64,000 nt of DNA from Collinsella sp. GTDB lineage: Bacteria > Actinomycetota > Coriobacteriia > Coriobacteriales > Coriobacteriaceae. Numbering within the stretch: position 1 is the first letter of the stretch; each line of letters starts with the position of its first letter. The stretch covers positions 1 to 64,000 of the forward strand of contig DXMA01000001.1 in assembly GCA_019414445.1 (NCBI GenBank). Reading direction: 5' to 3'. The position numbers and the translations under genes are program-made. A model generated the notes under the pieces. The model saw only the letters and a program-made list of their open reading frames with translations. It was not told the origin of the DNA and made no database searches. Positions 8,450 to 18,438 of the stretch are shown here, piece by piece.

Positions 8450-9727
8450 CTACATCACAGCGCGCAGCTCAAACCGATCGCCGTTAATGCGGAACTGGCA
8501 GTTGCCGTTCATGCGCTCCACGGCAAGTTTGATGCTCTTGGTTCCAAAGCCGTGGCCCGCATGCCGGGTCACGGGCATGCCGTCGACCATGCGCGGCGCG
8601 CGGTCAAACGTGTTGGAAACTAACAGCAACAGCTGGCCGTCCTCAAGTCGCAGGTCAAGGTCGACGAATCGCTTTCCTTGGGGTGCGGCGCTTGCGGCGG
8701 TGATAGCGTTTTCCAAGGCATTTGAGAGCACGCTAAACAGGTCGGCGTCACCTACGTGGACGGTTTCGGGTACGGCGGCGCGCAGGTTGGCGGTAATGCC
8801 GTTTCTATTGATATCTGAGTTGAATGACGAAAGCGCGATGTTTACGGTCTCGTTGGCGCAGAAGCGGCGTACGGCGGTGCGGTCGCCGGCTTCGCAGAGT
8901 TCGTCGATGCGGTTGAGCGCCTCGTCGGTGTGGCCCTCCTCAATTAAAGTGGCCAGGCCGCGTAGGAAGTGGCGCATATCGTGGCGAAGAATCGACAGCT
9001 CGCGCCCAGATTGACGCCAAGCCTCGAGCTCTTTGATGGCGGCGCTGTCGCGGGTTTCGAGCATCCAACGCTCTCGCTCGGCGGTTTCCTTTTCTTCGTA
9101 TTCGCGCAGGTAAACGGCAAGAAACATAAGATAGAAGGCACAGAGCGCAAATGCCAAAAACTCAACTGTCACCACCGAGCCCGAGTGGAACAGCGTGGTG
9201 TAGACGTTGGTGGCGTAGTCAAAGATGTAATAGACGAGCGGCAGGATTAAAAGGATGCCCAGCTCGGTGGGGCTTTTAATCGCCAGGCGGGGTCCAATGT
9301 CGCCGGCCCAATGCAGCAGGACGGCAAAGACGCCGAGCGTGGTAGCGATGCGTGCCAGATAGTACGCGATCTGAGAATCGGTTGCGGCAAATGCGGCGAT
9401 GCCCATCCAATTGCTGAACTGGCAGCTCAGATAGGCGCTGGTGACGCCCAACGTCGCGAGTAGCGGACTCAAGTGGTAGCGCGCGCATAGGTAGACGGTA
9501 AGCGGCAAGTGCACGACGAGCGGATAGACCTGACGGGCAAAAAGCTCTCCGCCAACGACATTGGCGATCGAAAAGGCAGCGCCGGTTGCGGCTCCGACCC
9601 CCACCAACTCGAGCGCATGGCGTCGATTGATTTCGATACCGCACAGCGCCGCCGAGGCAAAGACACCAAAGAGCAGCGTCGTGGCGTGGTGGATTGCCCA
9701 AAGGACCATTTCGACCGAGGAGATCAT
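8450..9727 (-). CDS. Membrane sensor histidine kinase, GHKL/AgrC-like
   Basis: This is a 425-residue sensor kinase. About the first 210 residues form six or seven hydrophobic membrane segments with no clear extracellular domain. A coiled linker (EYEEKETAERERW) leads to the phosphoacceptor LRHDMRHFLRGL (His near residue 250). The GHKL ATPase domain has the N box SNALENAITAA (about 335) and G box HGFGTKSIKL (about 400). Such kinases usually pair with LytTR regulators and sense peptides or cell-wall signals. The ATG overlaps the stop of the upstream response regulator by one base (TGATG). No agrD-like peptide gene was found beside it. Confidence 0.92.
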   Translation of the reverse strand: MISSVEMVLWAIHHATTLLFGVFASAALCGIEINRRHALELVGVGAATGAAFSIANVVGGELFARQVYPLVVHLPLTVYLCARYHLSPLLATLGVTSAYLSCQFSNWMGIAAFAATDSQIAYYLARIATTLGVFAVLLHWAGDIGPRLAIKSPTELGILLILPLVYYIFDYATNVYTTLFHSGSVVTVEFLAFALCAFYLMFLAVYLREYEEKETAERERWMLETRDSAAIKELEAWRQSGRELSILRHDMRHFLRGLATLIEEGHTDEALNRIDELCEAGDRTAVRRFCANETVNIALSSFNSDINRNGITANLRAAVPETVHVGDADLFSVLSNALENAITAASAAPQGKRFVDLDLRLEDGQLLLLVSNTFDRAPRMVDGMPVTRHAGHGFGTKSIKLAVERMNGNCQFRINGDRFELRAVM

Positions 9728-10449
9728 CAGCGCCTCCCGCCCTCAAAGCGCACCGCAAAGTAGGCGTCTTGGAACCCCTGCTTGCTGCTGCGCGACAGCG
9801 GAATGCACGCGCCCGAGCGCATGACGATGTCTGTGCGATCGAAGTGGTCGATGTTGCGCAAGTTGACCTGGTAGCTACGGTGGCATTTAAAGAAGGTGGC
9901 ATTTTGCGCCAAACGGTCCTCGACGCTGCGGAACGATTCGAGTGCCTCGATATCGCGTCCGTCGCGCAGATGGAAGACCACGTGCTTGTTGCGCGCCTCG
10001 GCATATTCGATGTCGGACAGGCGCAGGGCGTGGTGGCCAAAGGACGTTTTGATCACGAGCTCGTCGGTTGCCGCCGGGCGCATGCTCGAAAGTTCGTCGA
10101 GTAACTGCGCCAGGCGTTCGTAAGTCACGGGCTTGAGCAGATAGTCGAAGGCGCGGACCTCGTAGGACTCCAGTGCAAACTCGGGCGACGAGGTGAGGAA
10201 CACCAGGCGCACGGCGGTGTCGGCCTGGCGCAATTCGCGTGCGGTGTCCATGCCGTTGACGAGCGGCATGATCATGTCGAGCAGGATGATGTCGGCGCGC
10301 GACGCGGCATGGCGCGCCAGCAGGTCCTCGCCGCGCGTGACGAGCGCAACATCGACCGCCGTGCCCGTCTCGATCGACCAACGGTCGATCATCCGGTGCA
10401 GTCTATCTAGAAAAGCGGCGTCATCGTCGCAGGCAATAATCTTGAGCAT
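9727..10449 (-). CDS. LytTR-family response regulator
   Basis: This 240-residue regulator has a receiver domain (about 1-120; acidic pair CDDD, phosphoacceptor in ILLDMIMPLVNG, Lys in YLLKPVTYERL) and a LytTR DNA-binding domain (about 135-235; VKTSFGHHALRLSDIEY-like start, FFKCHRSYQVNL). The family binds pairs of short direct repeats upstream of target genes. I chose the ATG at 10449 because AAGGGGG lies 8 bp upstream and MLKIIACDDD is the normal beginning. It is co-translated with the downstream kinase. The targets are not evident in the window. Confidence 0.93.
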   Translation of the reverse strand: MLKIIACDDDAAFLDRLHRMIDRWSIETGTAVDVALVTRGEDLLARHAASRADIILLDMIMPLVNGMDTARELRQADTAVRLVFLTSSPEFALESYEVRAFDYLLKPVTYERLAQLLDELSSMRPAATDELVIKTSFGHHALRLSDIEYAEARNKHVVFHLRDGRDIEALESFRSVEDRLAQNATFFKCHRSYQVNLRNIDHFDRTDIVMRSGACIPLSRSSKQGFQDAYFAVRFEGGRR

Positions 10450-10656
10450 TCTGAGCCCCCTTAGTAGTTCGATTTTGCCACATTGGGCGCGGACCACTCG
10501 CGGGGGAGCGCCCGTTCGTGCCTCACGGTGCGCAACTCGCGCCGAGCGGTATTGCGGTGGCGAAAGATGCCTCCTGCGCTATCGAGAGCTCGGCTATCCT
10601 CAGCTTGCCAGTTCGAAAATGGACCTGCCGCATGATTGAATCTTTATTTCAACCTT

Positions 10657-10700
10657 ACACCTAGGTTTACAGCTGTCTTGTCAGCTGTAAACCTAGGTGT
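10657..10700. promoter_or_regulatory. NiaR operator, perfect 19-bp inverted repeat
   Basis: ACACCTAGGTTTACAGCTG at 10657-10675 and its exact reverse complement at 10682-10700 flank TCTTGT. The site lies 42 bp upstream of nadA, and a NiaR-type repressor is the fourth gene of the same operon. NiaR is known to repress NAD synthesis genes when nicotinic acid is present. Assignment to NiaR is inference from gene context and the TGTCTTG centre, which resembles the family motif as I recall it. Confidence 0.8.
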
Positions 10701-10706
10701 CATACT
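10678..10706 (+). promoter_or_regulatory. Probable nadA promoter inside the operator
   Basis: TTGTCA at 10678-10683 and CATACT at 10701-10706 are separated by 17 bp. The right half of the inverted repeat covers the -35 box and spacer, so bound repressor would exclude RNA polymerase. Confidence 0.6.
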
Positions 10707-10741
10707 AAAGCCCCAAGATTCGCCAAAAGAGAGGGGCCTTG

Positions 10742-11767
10742 ATGGCACAGAGCGCGAACATGGATGCGTCGGAGCTTGCACGCGATATCGCGGCCGGCCT
10801 AGCATCGGCAACGACGGCAACGGAGCGCGCGGCACTGGTGCCCGCAGAGCTTGTCGAGGCCATTCAGCAACTAAAAACCCAACGTGACGCGGTGATCCTG
10901 GCGCACTACTATGTGGCGCCCGAGGTTCAGGCTGTGGCCGATTACGTCGGCGACAGCTTCTACCTGGCAAAGCTCGCCAAAAGCCTACCGCAGCAGACTA
11001 TCGTGCTGTGCGGCGTGGAGTTTATGGGCGAGAGCGCCAAGCTGCTCAATCCCACCAAGACCGTGCTGCTGCCCGAGCCGGGCGCGGACTGTCCCATGGC
11101 GCACATGGTCAAGCGCGAGACGGTCGACGCGGCGCGCGCCGAGTATGGCGACGACCTGGCCGTGGTGTGCTACGTCAACTCGACGGTCGAGATCAAGAGC
11201 TGGAGTGACGTGTGCGTTACCAGCTCAAACGCCGTCAAGATCGTCTCCGAGCTGCCGCAGCAGCACATCTTGTTCATTCCCGACCAGAACCTGGGCCGCT
11301 TCGTAGCCGAGCAGGTGCCCCAAAAGCACGTCATCCCCAACAACGGCTACTGCCCGCGCCATCACATCATCACCGTCGAGCAGATCGTCGACGCGACGGA
11401 GGCCCACCCCGACGCGCTCGTGCTGGCGCATCCTGAGTGCAAGGCTGACGTCCTGGCTGAGGCCGACTACATCGGCTCCACCGCCGGCATCATCAAGTAT
11501 GCCGAGGAGTCCGACGCGAGCGAGTTCATTATCGTGACGGTCCGCGGCGTACTCTACGAGCTCGAGCGCCGCTGCCAGGGCACCGGCAAGAAGTTCTACT
11601 TCCCCGCGGTGCAGCCCACCTGCGTCAACATGGATCTCATCACGCTCGAAAAGCTTGTGCGCTGCCTGGAGACGGGCGAGGGCGAGGTGCAGATCGGCGT
11701 CTCGGACGAGGCGGCAGACCAGGCCAAGCTCACGCTCGACCGCATGCTCGAGTACGCAGCACGCTAG
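10742..11767 (+). CDS. nadA: Quinolinate synthase NadA
   Basis: NadA (341 residues) condenses iminoaspartate with dihydroxyacetone phosphate to quinolinate using a [4Fe-4S] cluster. Family motifs are ILAHYYVAPEVQAVADYVGDS (quoted in part, about residues 52-70), LCGVEFMGESAKLL (about 90, first cluster Cys), the substrate loop MAHMV, NNGYCPRHH (about 205, Cys) and QPTCVNMD (about 300, Cys). The ATG at 10742 is 5 bp after GAGGGG; an in-frame TTG at 10739 is less likely. It is the first gene of nadABC-niaR. Confidence 0.96.
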   Translation: MAQSANMDASELARDIAAGLASATTATERAALVPAELVEAIQQLKTQRDAVILAHYYVAPEVQAVADYVGDSFYLAKLAKSLPQQTIVLCGVEFMGESAKLLNPTKTVLLPEPGADCPMAHMVKRETVDAARAEYGDDLAVVCYVNSTVEIKSWSDVCVTSSNAVKIVSELPQQHILFIPDQNLGRFVAEQVPQKHVIPNNGYCPRHHIITVEQIVDATEAHPDALVLAHPECKADVLAEADYIGSTAGIIKYAEESDASEFIIVTVRGVLYELERRCQGTGKKFYFPAVQPTCVNMDLITLEKLVRCLETGEGEVQIGVSDEAADQAKLTLDRMLEYAAR

Positions 11768-11822
11768 AACAATGTGGCATGAGGGATGGTTCCTTATGTC
11801 ACATTCAAGGGAGAGGATTCCT

Positions 11823-13199
11823 GTGGAAACCAAGCAATACCCCGATATGGAGTGCGACGTCGTCATTGCCGGCTGCGGCGTAGCGGGCCTGTACGCGGCG
11901 CTCAACCTGCCGACGAGTACGCGCGTGATCATGCTCTCCAAGGGCGCGGTCGACGAGTGCGATTCGATGCTCGCGCAGGGCGGCATCTGCGTGCTGCCCG
12001 AGGGCTCGGACTACGATGCCTTCTTTGAGGACACCATGCACGCCGGCCATTACGAGAACCGCCGCGAGAGCGTCGACATCATGATCCGCTCGAGCCGCTC
12101 GGTCATCAACGACCTGCTAGCGATGGGCGTGGATTTTGAGCGCAAGGCCGATGGCGGCCTCGACTTTACCCGCGAGGGCGCGCACAGCCGTCCGCGCATT
12201 GCCTTCCATGCCGACATTACGGGCAAGGAGATTACGACCAAGCTGCTTCAGGCCGTCCGTAAGCTGGACAACGTGCAGATTCTCGAACACGTTGCCATGA
12301 CCGACATCCTGACGGCCGAGCGCGATGGGGCCACGGTGTGCACTGGTGTCGTCGCTGTTGCCGTGGACGAGGACGATTCAGCTCGCCCCGCCGACGAGCT
12401 GGCAAATGCCGCTGAGGGCGTGCATGTCGGTAAGCCGTTTAAGATCCATGCCCGCCATACGCTGTGGGCGACGGGCGGCATCGGTGGCGTATACGACCAT
12501 TCGACCAACTACCCGCAGCTCACGGGCGACGCCTGCTACATCGCGCAGGAGCACGGCATTAAGATGGAGCACCTGGACTACGTGCAGATCCATCCCACGG
12601 GCCTGTTCTCGCCGCAGCCAGGCCGTACGTTCCTGATCAGCGAGAGCTGCCGCGGTGAGGGCGCGATTCTGCTCAATGCCGCCAGCGAGCGTTTTACCGA
12701 CGAGTTGCAGCCGCGCGACGTTGTCGCTGCCGCCATCCGCGAGCAGATGAAGCAGGACGGCACCGAGCACGAGTGGCTGAGCTTTGCCCCCGTCGAGCGC
12801 GACGTGGTGACTGGGCACTTTGCCAACATTCGCGCGCGCTGCCTTGAGGACGGCCGCGACATCTTGGACGAGCCCATCCCCGTTACGCCCACGCAGCACT
12901 ACTTTATGGGCGGCGTATGGGTCGATAAGGACGGCCGCACTTCGATGCCCGAGCTCTACGCCGCGGGCGAGACGGCTTGCAACGGCGTTCACGGCAAGAA
13001 TCGCCTTGCATCAAATAGTCTGCTCGAGGCGCTGGTCTGGGGTCGTCGCGCCGCGTGGTACATGCGCACCGGCGAGTCGCTGGCCGTGGAGCAGGCCGGT
13101 GAGCCCGCGCTTGACGGGCGTCACCGCGCCCTGAGTGCCCATACCCTTGCAATCGATGATTTGGCTCGTGCCGCCGGCACGCAGGCCGTGGAGGAGTAG
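11823..13199 (+). CDS. nadB: L-aspartate oxidase NadB
   Basis: NadB oxidises L-aspartate to iminoaspartate for NadA, using FAD. The N-terminus has the dinucleotide motif VIAGCGVAGLYAAL (about residues 12-25), followed by AQGGICV, the catalytic-loop region HPTGLFSPQPGRTFLISESCRGEGA (quoted in part, about 265) and the FAD-contact AAGETACNGVHGKNRLASNS (about 385-404). The GTG at 11823 is chosen because AGGGAGAGG precedes it at 6-7 bp and the Rossmann motif follows directly; ATGs at 11772 and 11796 are also in frame. At 458 residues it is shorter than the roughly 540-residue E. coli enzyme and lacks most of the C-terminal helical domain. Confidence 0.93.
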   Translation: METKQYPDMECDVVIAGCGVAGLYAALNLPTSTRVIMLSKGAVDECDSMLAQGGICVLPEGSDYDAFFEDTMHAGHYENRRESVDIMIRSSRSVINDLLAMGVDFERKADGGLDFTREGAHSRPRIAFHADITGKEITTKLLQAVRKLDNVQILEHVAMTDILTAERDGATVCTGVVAVAVDEDDSARPADELANAAEGVHVGKPFKIHARHTLWATGGIGGVYDHSTNYPQLTGDACYIAQEHGIKMEHLDYVQIHPTGLFSPQPGRTFLISESCRGEGAILLNAASERFTDELQPRDVVAAAIREQMKQDGTEHEWLSFAPVERDVVTGHFANIRARCLEDGRDILDEPIPVTPTQHYFMGGVWVDKDGRTSMPELYAAGETACNGVHGKNRLASNSLLEALVWGRRAAWYMRTGESLAVEQAGEPALDGRHRALSAHTLAIDDLARAAGTQAVEE

Positions 13200-13202
13200 A
13201 CC

Positions 13203-14063
13203 ATGAATCCCATTACCATGAAACTCGTCGTCGATGATCTGATTCTGCAGGCTCTGCGCGAGGACATTACCTTTGAGGACGTGAGCACGGCGAGCGTGTG
13301 CCCCACGGCGCGTCCCGCCACGGTGGAGCTTATCGCCAAGGCCGATGGCATCATCGCCGGCCTGGATGTGTTCGCTCGCACCTTTGAGCTGCTGGATTCG
13401 CAGAGCTCGGTGCTGTTTGATGTTGCCGACGGTGACGAGGTGCACGCCGGCGACCACGTGGGCCAGGTGCGCGGCGATGCGCGCGTGCTGCTTTCGGGCG
13501 AGCGCGTGGCGCTCAACTACCTGCAGCGCATGAGCGGTATCGCTACCTATACGCACAGAATGGCTGCGGTGCTCGAGGGCACCAAGACCGTGCTTGTCGA
13601 CACACGTAAGACCACGCCGGGCATGCGCGTCTTCGAGAAGGCCGCGGTTGAGATTGGCGGCGGCAGCAACCACCGCTACAACCTGTCGACGGCCGTCATG
13701 CTCAAGGACAACCACATCGATGCCGCCGGTGGCGTGACGCGCGCGATCGAGATGGCGCGCGCCCATGCGTCGTTTACCACGACAGTTGAGATTGAGTGCG
13801 AGAACCTGGACATGGTGCGCGAAGCCGTGGAGGCCGGTGCCGACATTATCATGCTCGACAACATGACCCATGACGACATGGCCGCCGCCATCGAGCTTAT
13901 CGCCGGTCGCGCCAAGACCGAGTGCTCGGGCAACGTGGACGCCAGCAACATTCGCGCCCTGGCCGATCTGGGTGTCGACTATATTAGCTCGGGCGCCCTG
14001 ACGCACTCTGCGCCGATCCTCGACCTCTCGCTTAAGCACCTGCGTCTGCTGGACGGTAAATAA
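13203..14063 (+). CDS. nadC: Nicotinate-nucleotide pyrophosphorylase (carboxylating) NadC
   Basis: NadC (286 residues) converts quinolinate and PRPP to nicotinate mononucleotide, releasing CO2. Typical segments are EDITFEDVST (about 21), LLSGERVALNYLQRMSGIAT (about 97-116), VDTRKTTPGMRVFEKAAVEIGG (quoted in part, about 139), NHRYNLSTAVMLKDNHI (about 157-173), the active-site EIECENLD and DYISSGALTHS (about 260). It begins 3 bp after the nadB stop and its TAA overlaps the niaR ATG by one base (TAATG). Confidence 0.96.
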   Translation: MNPITMKLVVDDLILQALREDITFEDVSTASVCPTARPATVELIAKADGIIAGLDVFARTFELLDSQSSVLFDVADGDEVHAGDHVGQVRGDARVLLSGERVALNYLQRMSGIATYTHRMAAVLEGTKTVLVDTRKTTPGMRVFEKAAVEIGGGSNHRYNLSTAVMLKDNHIDAAGGVTRAIEMARAHASFTTTVEIECENLDMVREAVEAGADIIMLDNMTHDDMAAAIELIAGRAKTECSGNVDASNIRALADLGVDYISSGALTHSAPILDLSLKHLRLLDGK

Positions 14064-14608
14064 TGAACGCCCGCGAGCGTCGCCGTGCCATCATGGCCGT
14101 GCTCGAAGGAGCCAAGGAGCCCGTTTCGGGCAGCGCACTTGCCCGCGAGGTTGGCGTGAGCCGTCAGGTCGTGGTTCAGGATATTGCCCTGTTGCGTGCC
14201 GATGGGCACGATATCGTGGCGACCAACCGCGGCTACGTGCTGCAGGAAGCCGCGAGTAGCCCCGCCGTGCCCACGCGTCTTGTTAAGGTGCGCCACGGCG
14301 TGGAGCAGGCGGGCGACGAGCTTACGAGTATCGTCGACGCGGGTGGCGCCGTGCTCAACGTGATCGTCAACCATCGTGTGTACGGCAAGATCACGGCCGA
14401 CCTGGACATCCGCAATCGTCGCGATGTTGAGCGCTACCTGCACGATATCGAGAGCGGCAAGAGCTTTCCACTACTAACGGTGACGAGCGGCTACCACTTC
14501 CATCGCATCGCGGCGGAGGACGAGCAGACCCTCGACGAGATCGAGGCCATACTCAAGGAGAAGGGCTACCTTGCCGATTTAATGCCCTACGAGGATGATT
14601 TGTCCTAA
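14063..14608 (+). CDS. niaR: NiaR-type repressor of NAD biosynthesis (HTH plus 3H domain)
   Basis: This 181-residue protein has an N-terminal HTH_11 domain (about 5-60, GSALAREVGVSRQVVVQDIALL) and a C-terminal 3H domain (about 72-170) with the three histidine sites VRHGVEQAGDEL, VNHRVYGKI and GYHFHRI. This is the architecture of NiaR (YrxA), the nicotinate-responsive, metal-dependent repressor. It overlaps nadC by one base, so the operon would be autoregulated through the inverted repeat before nadA. Confidence 0.92.
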   Translation: MNARERRRAIMAVLEGAKEPVSGSALAREVGVSRQVVVQDIALLRADGHDIVATNRGYVLQEAASSPAVPTRLVKVRHGVEQAGDELTSIVDAGGAVLNVIVNHRVYGKITADLDIRNRRDVERYLHDIESGKSFPLLTVTSGYHFHRIAAEDEQTLDEIEAILKEKGYLADLMPYEDDLS

Positions 14609-14626
14609 CCCGATACTGTATTTATA

Positions 14627-14693
14627 AGTTGCGGTGAAATAGTTCCTACAATCGGCACCTAAGCAATGAGCCAGGAACTATTCCACCGCAACT
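14627..14693. repeat. Long intergenic hairpin after niaR
   Basis: Arms at 14627-14647 and 14673-14693 are inverted repeats of 21 bp with one mismatch (AGTTGCGGTG...TAGTTCCT) around a 25-nt loop. There is no T-run, so it is not a typical terminator. It belongs with the other long gene-end hairpins listed here. Confidence 0.7.
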
Positions 14694-14733
14694 GCCAAGG
14701 TAGCCCCGTCCCCAATTAGCTGCCTATACAAAC

Positions 14734-14773
14734 AAAAGGAGGCCTCCGCGGCGATGCGGAAGCCTCCTTTTTT
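14734..14773. terminator. Bidirectional terminator between niaR and ferredoxin
   Basis: AAAAGGAGGC-cTCCGC pairs with GCGGA-a-GCCTCCTTTT around a short loop, with T-runs on both strands. It can end the plus-strand nad operon and the minus-strand ferredoxin gene. Confidence 0.85.
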
Positions 14774-14812
14774 GTGCACGGTGTACTTTTGAGTGTGCAA
14801 GTGGGGGAGTTG

Positions 14813-14998
14813 TTACTCCTCGACGATCTCGGTGATCGCGCCAGCGGGGCAAGCGTCCTGGCAAGCGCCACAGGCGACGCAGGAGTCCTCGTCGGCGACG
14901 GTAGCGACGTCCTGGAGCTCCAGAACGCCAGCGGGGCAGGAGTCGACGCAAACGCCACAAGCGATGCACTCGTCGGCATCAATTACGGGATGAGCCAT
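14813..14998 (-). CDS. 2[4Fe-4S] ferredoxin
   Basis: This 61-residue bacterial ferredoxin has two cluster motifs, CIACGVCVDSCP (about residues 11-22) and CVACGACQDACP (about 40-51), the CxxCxxCxxxCP pattern expected for two [4Fe-4S] centres. It is a soluble low-potential electron carrier, a likely partner of anaerobic oxidoreductases. The ATG at 14998 follows AGAGGAAACTACC and gives the standard MAHPVID start. It is monocistronic, convergent with the nad operon. Confidence 0.95.
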   Translation of the reverse strand: MAHPVIDADECIACGVCVDSCPAGVLELQDVATVADEDSCVACGACQDACPAGAITEIVEE

Positions 14999-15222
14999 GG
15001 TAGTTTCCTCTCTGTTGACCGACGCTACAGGCGATGCGCGCCGGTTTGATTCGGGCAAAAACATACCACGGGAGCGACCGTTTGCAATACCCTCTGGCCG
15101 GCATCTTCATACCGTTCGCCGAGTATGCCAAGGTTTACTAAAAAACGCGCAGGTGGGGCCGTTGAGCTGCGCAAATGTTAGCTAAAGGTGACTTGTAATA
15201 TTGAGCTATTGAGCGCGCCTGC

Positions 15223-15330
15223 GGAAAGGGCATCCCGTTATTTGGCCGAAAACCGGGTCGCAGTTTCCGGTTAGGCCCGCTAGCGGAAACTGCGAGCCGG
15301 CATCAGCTCTCAAAACGGGACGAGCTTTCC
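15223..15330. repeat. Phased alternating-arm array B (4 arms)
   Basis: Arms start at 15223 (GGAAAGGGCATCCC), 15255 (GGGTCGCAGTTTCC), 15285 (GGAAACTGCGAGCC) and 15317 (GGGACGAGCTTTCC), spaced 32, 30 and 32 bp. It lies in the 595-bp divergent gap between ferredoxin and dnaK. It is therefore not at a gene 3' end, which argues against a simple terminator. Nothing else is recognised in 14999-15222. Confidence 0.85.
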
Positions 15331-15459
15331 GCAAGGCAGCTCCAGACACCTTCGGACCCAAGCCTCAGCCATCTCTACATAGATCTCAATAGATTTGCCG
15401 AGAACTCAATCAGCGCATCTACCTGCGCATTTAAGAACCTAAACTCTCAGCAATAAGAA

Positions 15460-15482
15460 ATCTTATATGAATTGACTTAGAT
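15460..15482. promoter_or_regulatory. Putative HspR operator upstream of dnaK
   Basis: ATCTTATAT-N5-GACTTAGAT at 15460-15482 recurs with the same spacing at 24501-24523 before clpB. The two halves form an imperfect dyad. Both genes are classical HspR targets and hspR is in the dnaK operon. The motif differs from the canonical HAIR sequence (CTTGAGT-N7-ACTCAAG), so assignment is inference. TTGACT within the site may also serve as a -35 box. Confidence 0.6.
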
Positions 15483-15593
15483 TTTGTATATTCCGGCCCA
15501 TAAGGGGATACACTACATCCTGAAAGACAAGCCGAAGCGCCGCGCGACAGATCGTCGAGGCGGCGCGAACGCAAAAGAGAGAGGGAATTTCTA

Positions 15594-17486
<1,893 letters not shown>

Positions 17487-17488
17487 TC

Positions 17489-18331
17489 ATGTCCGCCCGT
17501 AAAGCTCGCACGGAGGCGGCCGCCGCTGGCGCCGCCCCCGTTGACTCTGAGGAGAAGGACGTGAAGATTCCCGTAGAGGCCGTTGACGATACCGTGGCCA
17601 ACGAGGCCCCGGCCGCCGAGGCTGCCGAGAACCAGGTAGAGGATTCCAACAAGGAGGCGACGATGACCGAGGACGAGATGGTGGAAGCCGCTATCCGCGC
17701 CGGTGAGGAAGCCGCCGACAACGACTTTAAGCTCAAGTTCGAGCAGGCTCAGAAAGAGCTTGCCGACGTGCGCAATGAGCTCGATGCTGCGGCAGAGGCT
17801 CAGAAGGCCGCCGAGGACAAGGCAAAGGACGCCACCGAGCGTACCGCCCGTCTGCAGGCCGACTGGGAGAACTTCCGTCGCCGCACCGCCAATGAGCGTA
17901 TCGCCGAGCGCGAGCGCGCGACCGAGAAGCTTGTTACCGCGCTGTTGCCGGTGATTGACGATATCGAGCGCGCGATCGACCATGCCCGTAGCCAGGAGCT
18001 TTCCGACGACTTTAAGCAGTTCGTCGATGGCGTCGATGCGGTGCATGCCAAGCTGCTCGATGTGTTTGCGCACGAGGGCGTTGAGCCCATCGACCCCAAG
18101 GGCGAGGCGTTCGATCCGCTCGAGCACCAGGCCGTGGGGCGTGTCGAGGACGCATCGCAGTACGACGAGACTGTCAACGACGTGTACCAGAAGGGCTACC
18201 GCATGGCGGATCGCATCCTGCGTTCCGCGATGGTGACGGTGACCTACGGTGGCGAGAAGCGCCCCGCACCGGAGCCCGAAGCGGCGCCCGAGGATGCTAC
18301 GGCCGATACGGCCGAGAGCACCGAGGAGTAA
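17489..18331 (+). CDS. grpE: Nucleotide exchange factor GrpE
   Basis: GrpE (280 residues) releases ADP from DnaK. The conserved core is a long dimerising helix (about 75-140, LKFEQAQKELADVRNELDAA, then ADWENFRRRTANER) followed by the beta domain (AHEGVEPIDPKGEAFDPLEHQAVGRV, quoted in part, about 190-215). It is longer than the usual 180-210 residues because of an acidic, Ala-rich N-terminal extension of about 70 residues and an acidic tail. It starts 2 bp after the dnaK stop. Confidence 0.95.
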   Translation: MSARKARTEAAAAGAAPVDSEEKDVKIPVEAVDDTVANEAPAAEAAENQVEDSNKEATMTEDEMVEAAIRAGEEAADNDFKLKFEQAQKELADVRNELDAAAEAQKAAEDKAKDATERTARLQADWENFRRRTANERIAERERATEKLVTALLPVIDDIERAIDHARSQELSDDFKQFVDGVDAVHAKLLDVFAHEGVEPIDPKGEAFDPLEHQAVGRVEDASQYDETVNDVYQKGYRMADRILRSAMVTVTYGGEKRPAPEPEAAPEDATADTAESTEE

Positions 18332-18336
18332 TTGAG

Positions 18337-18366
18337 AAGGGCCCCGGGGCAACACCCGGGGCCCTT
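18337..18366 (+). terminator. Strong GC hairpin between grpE and dnaJ
   Basis: AAGGGCCCCGGG/CCCGGGGCCCTT is a 12-bp perfect stem around GCAACA, ending in TTTCTGG. It follows the grpE stop by 5 bp. It could end or attenuate dnaK-grpE transcripts, or protect their 3' ends. Confidence 0.7.
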
Positions 18367-18438
18367 TCTGGCCTAGTGCCATATGAAAGCATGAGCCGCC
18401 GCCCGCTGGGCGGCGGATGAAACAGGAGAGGAGCTACG

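Noticed and set aside
8450..10449. agr-type quorum-sensing locus
   Set aside because: The GHKL kinase and LytTR regulator fit, but no agrB-like protease or short agrD peptide gene is adjacent.
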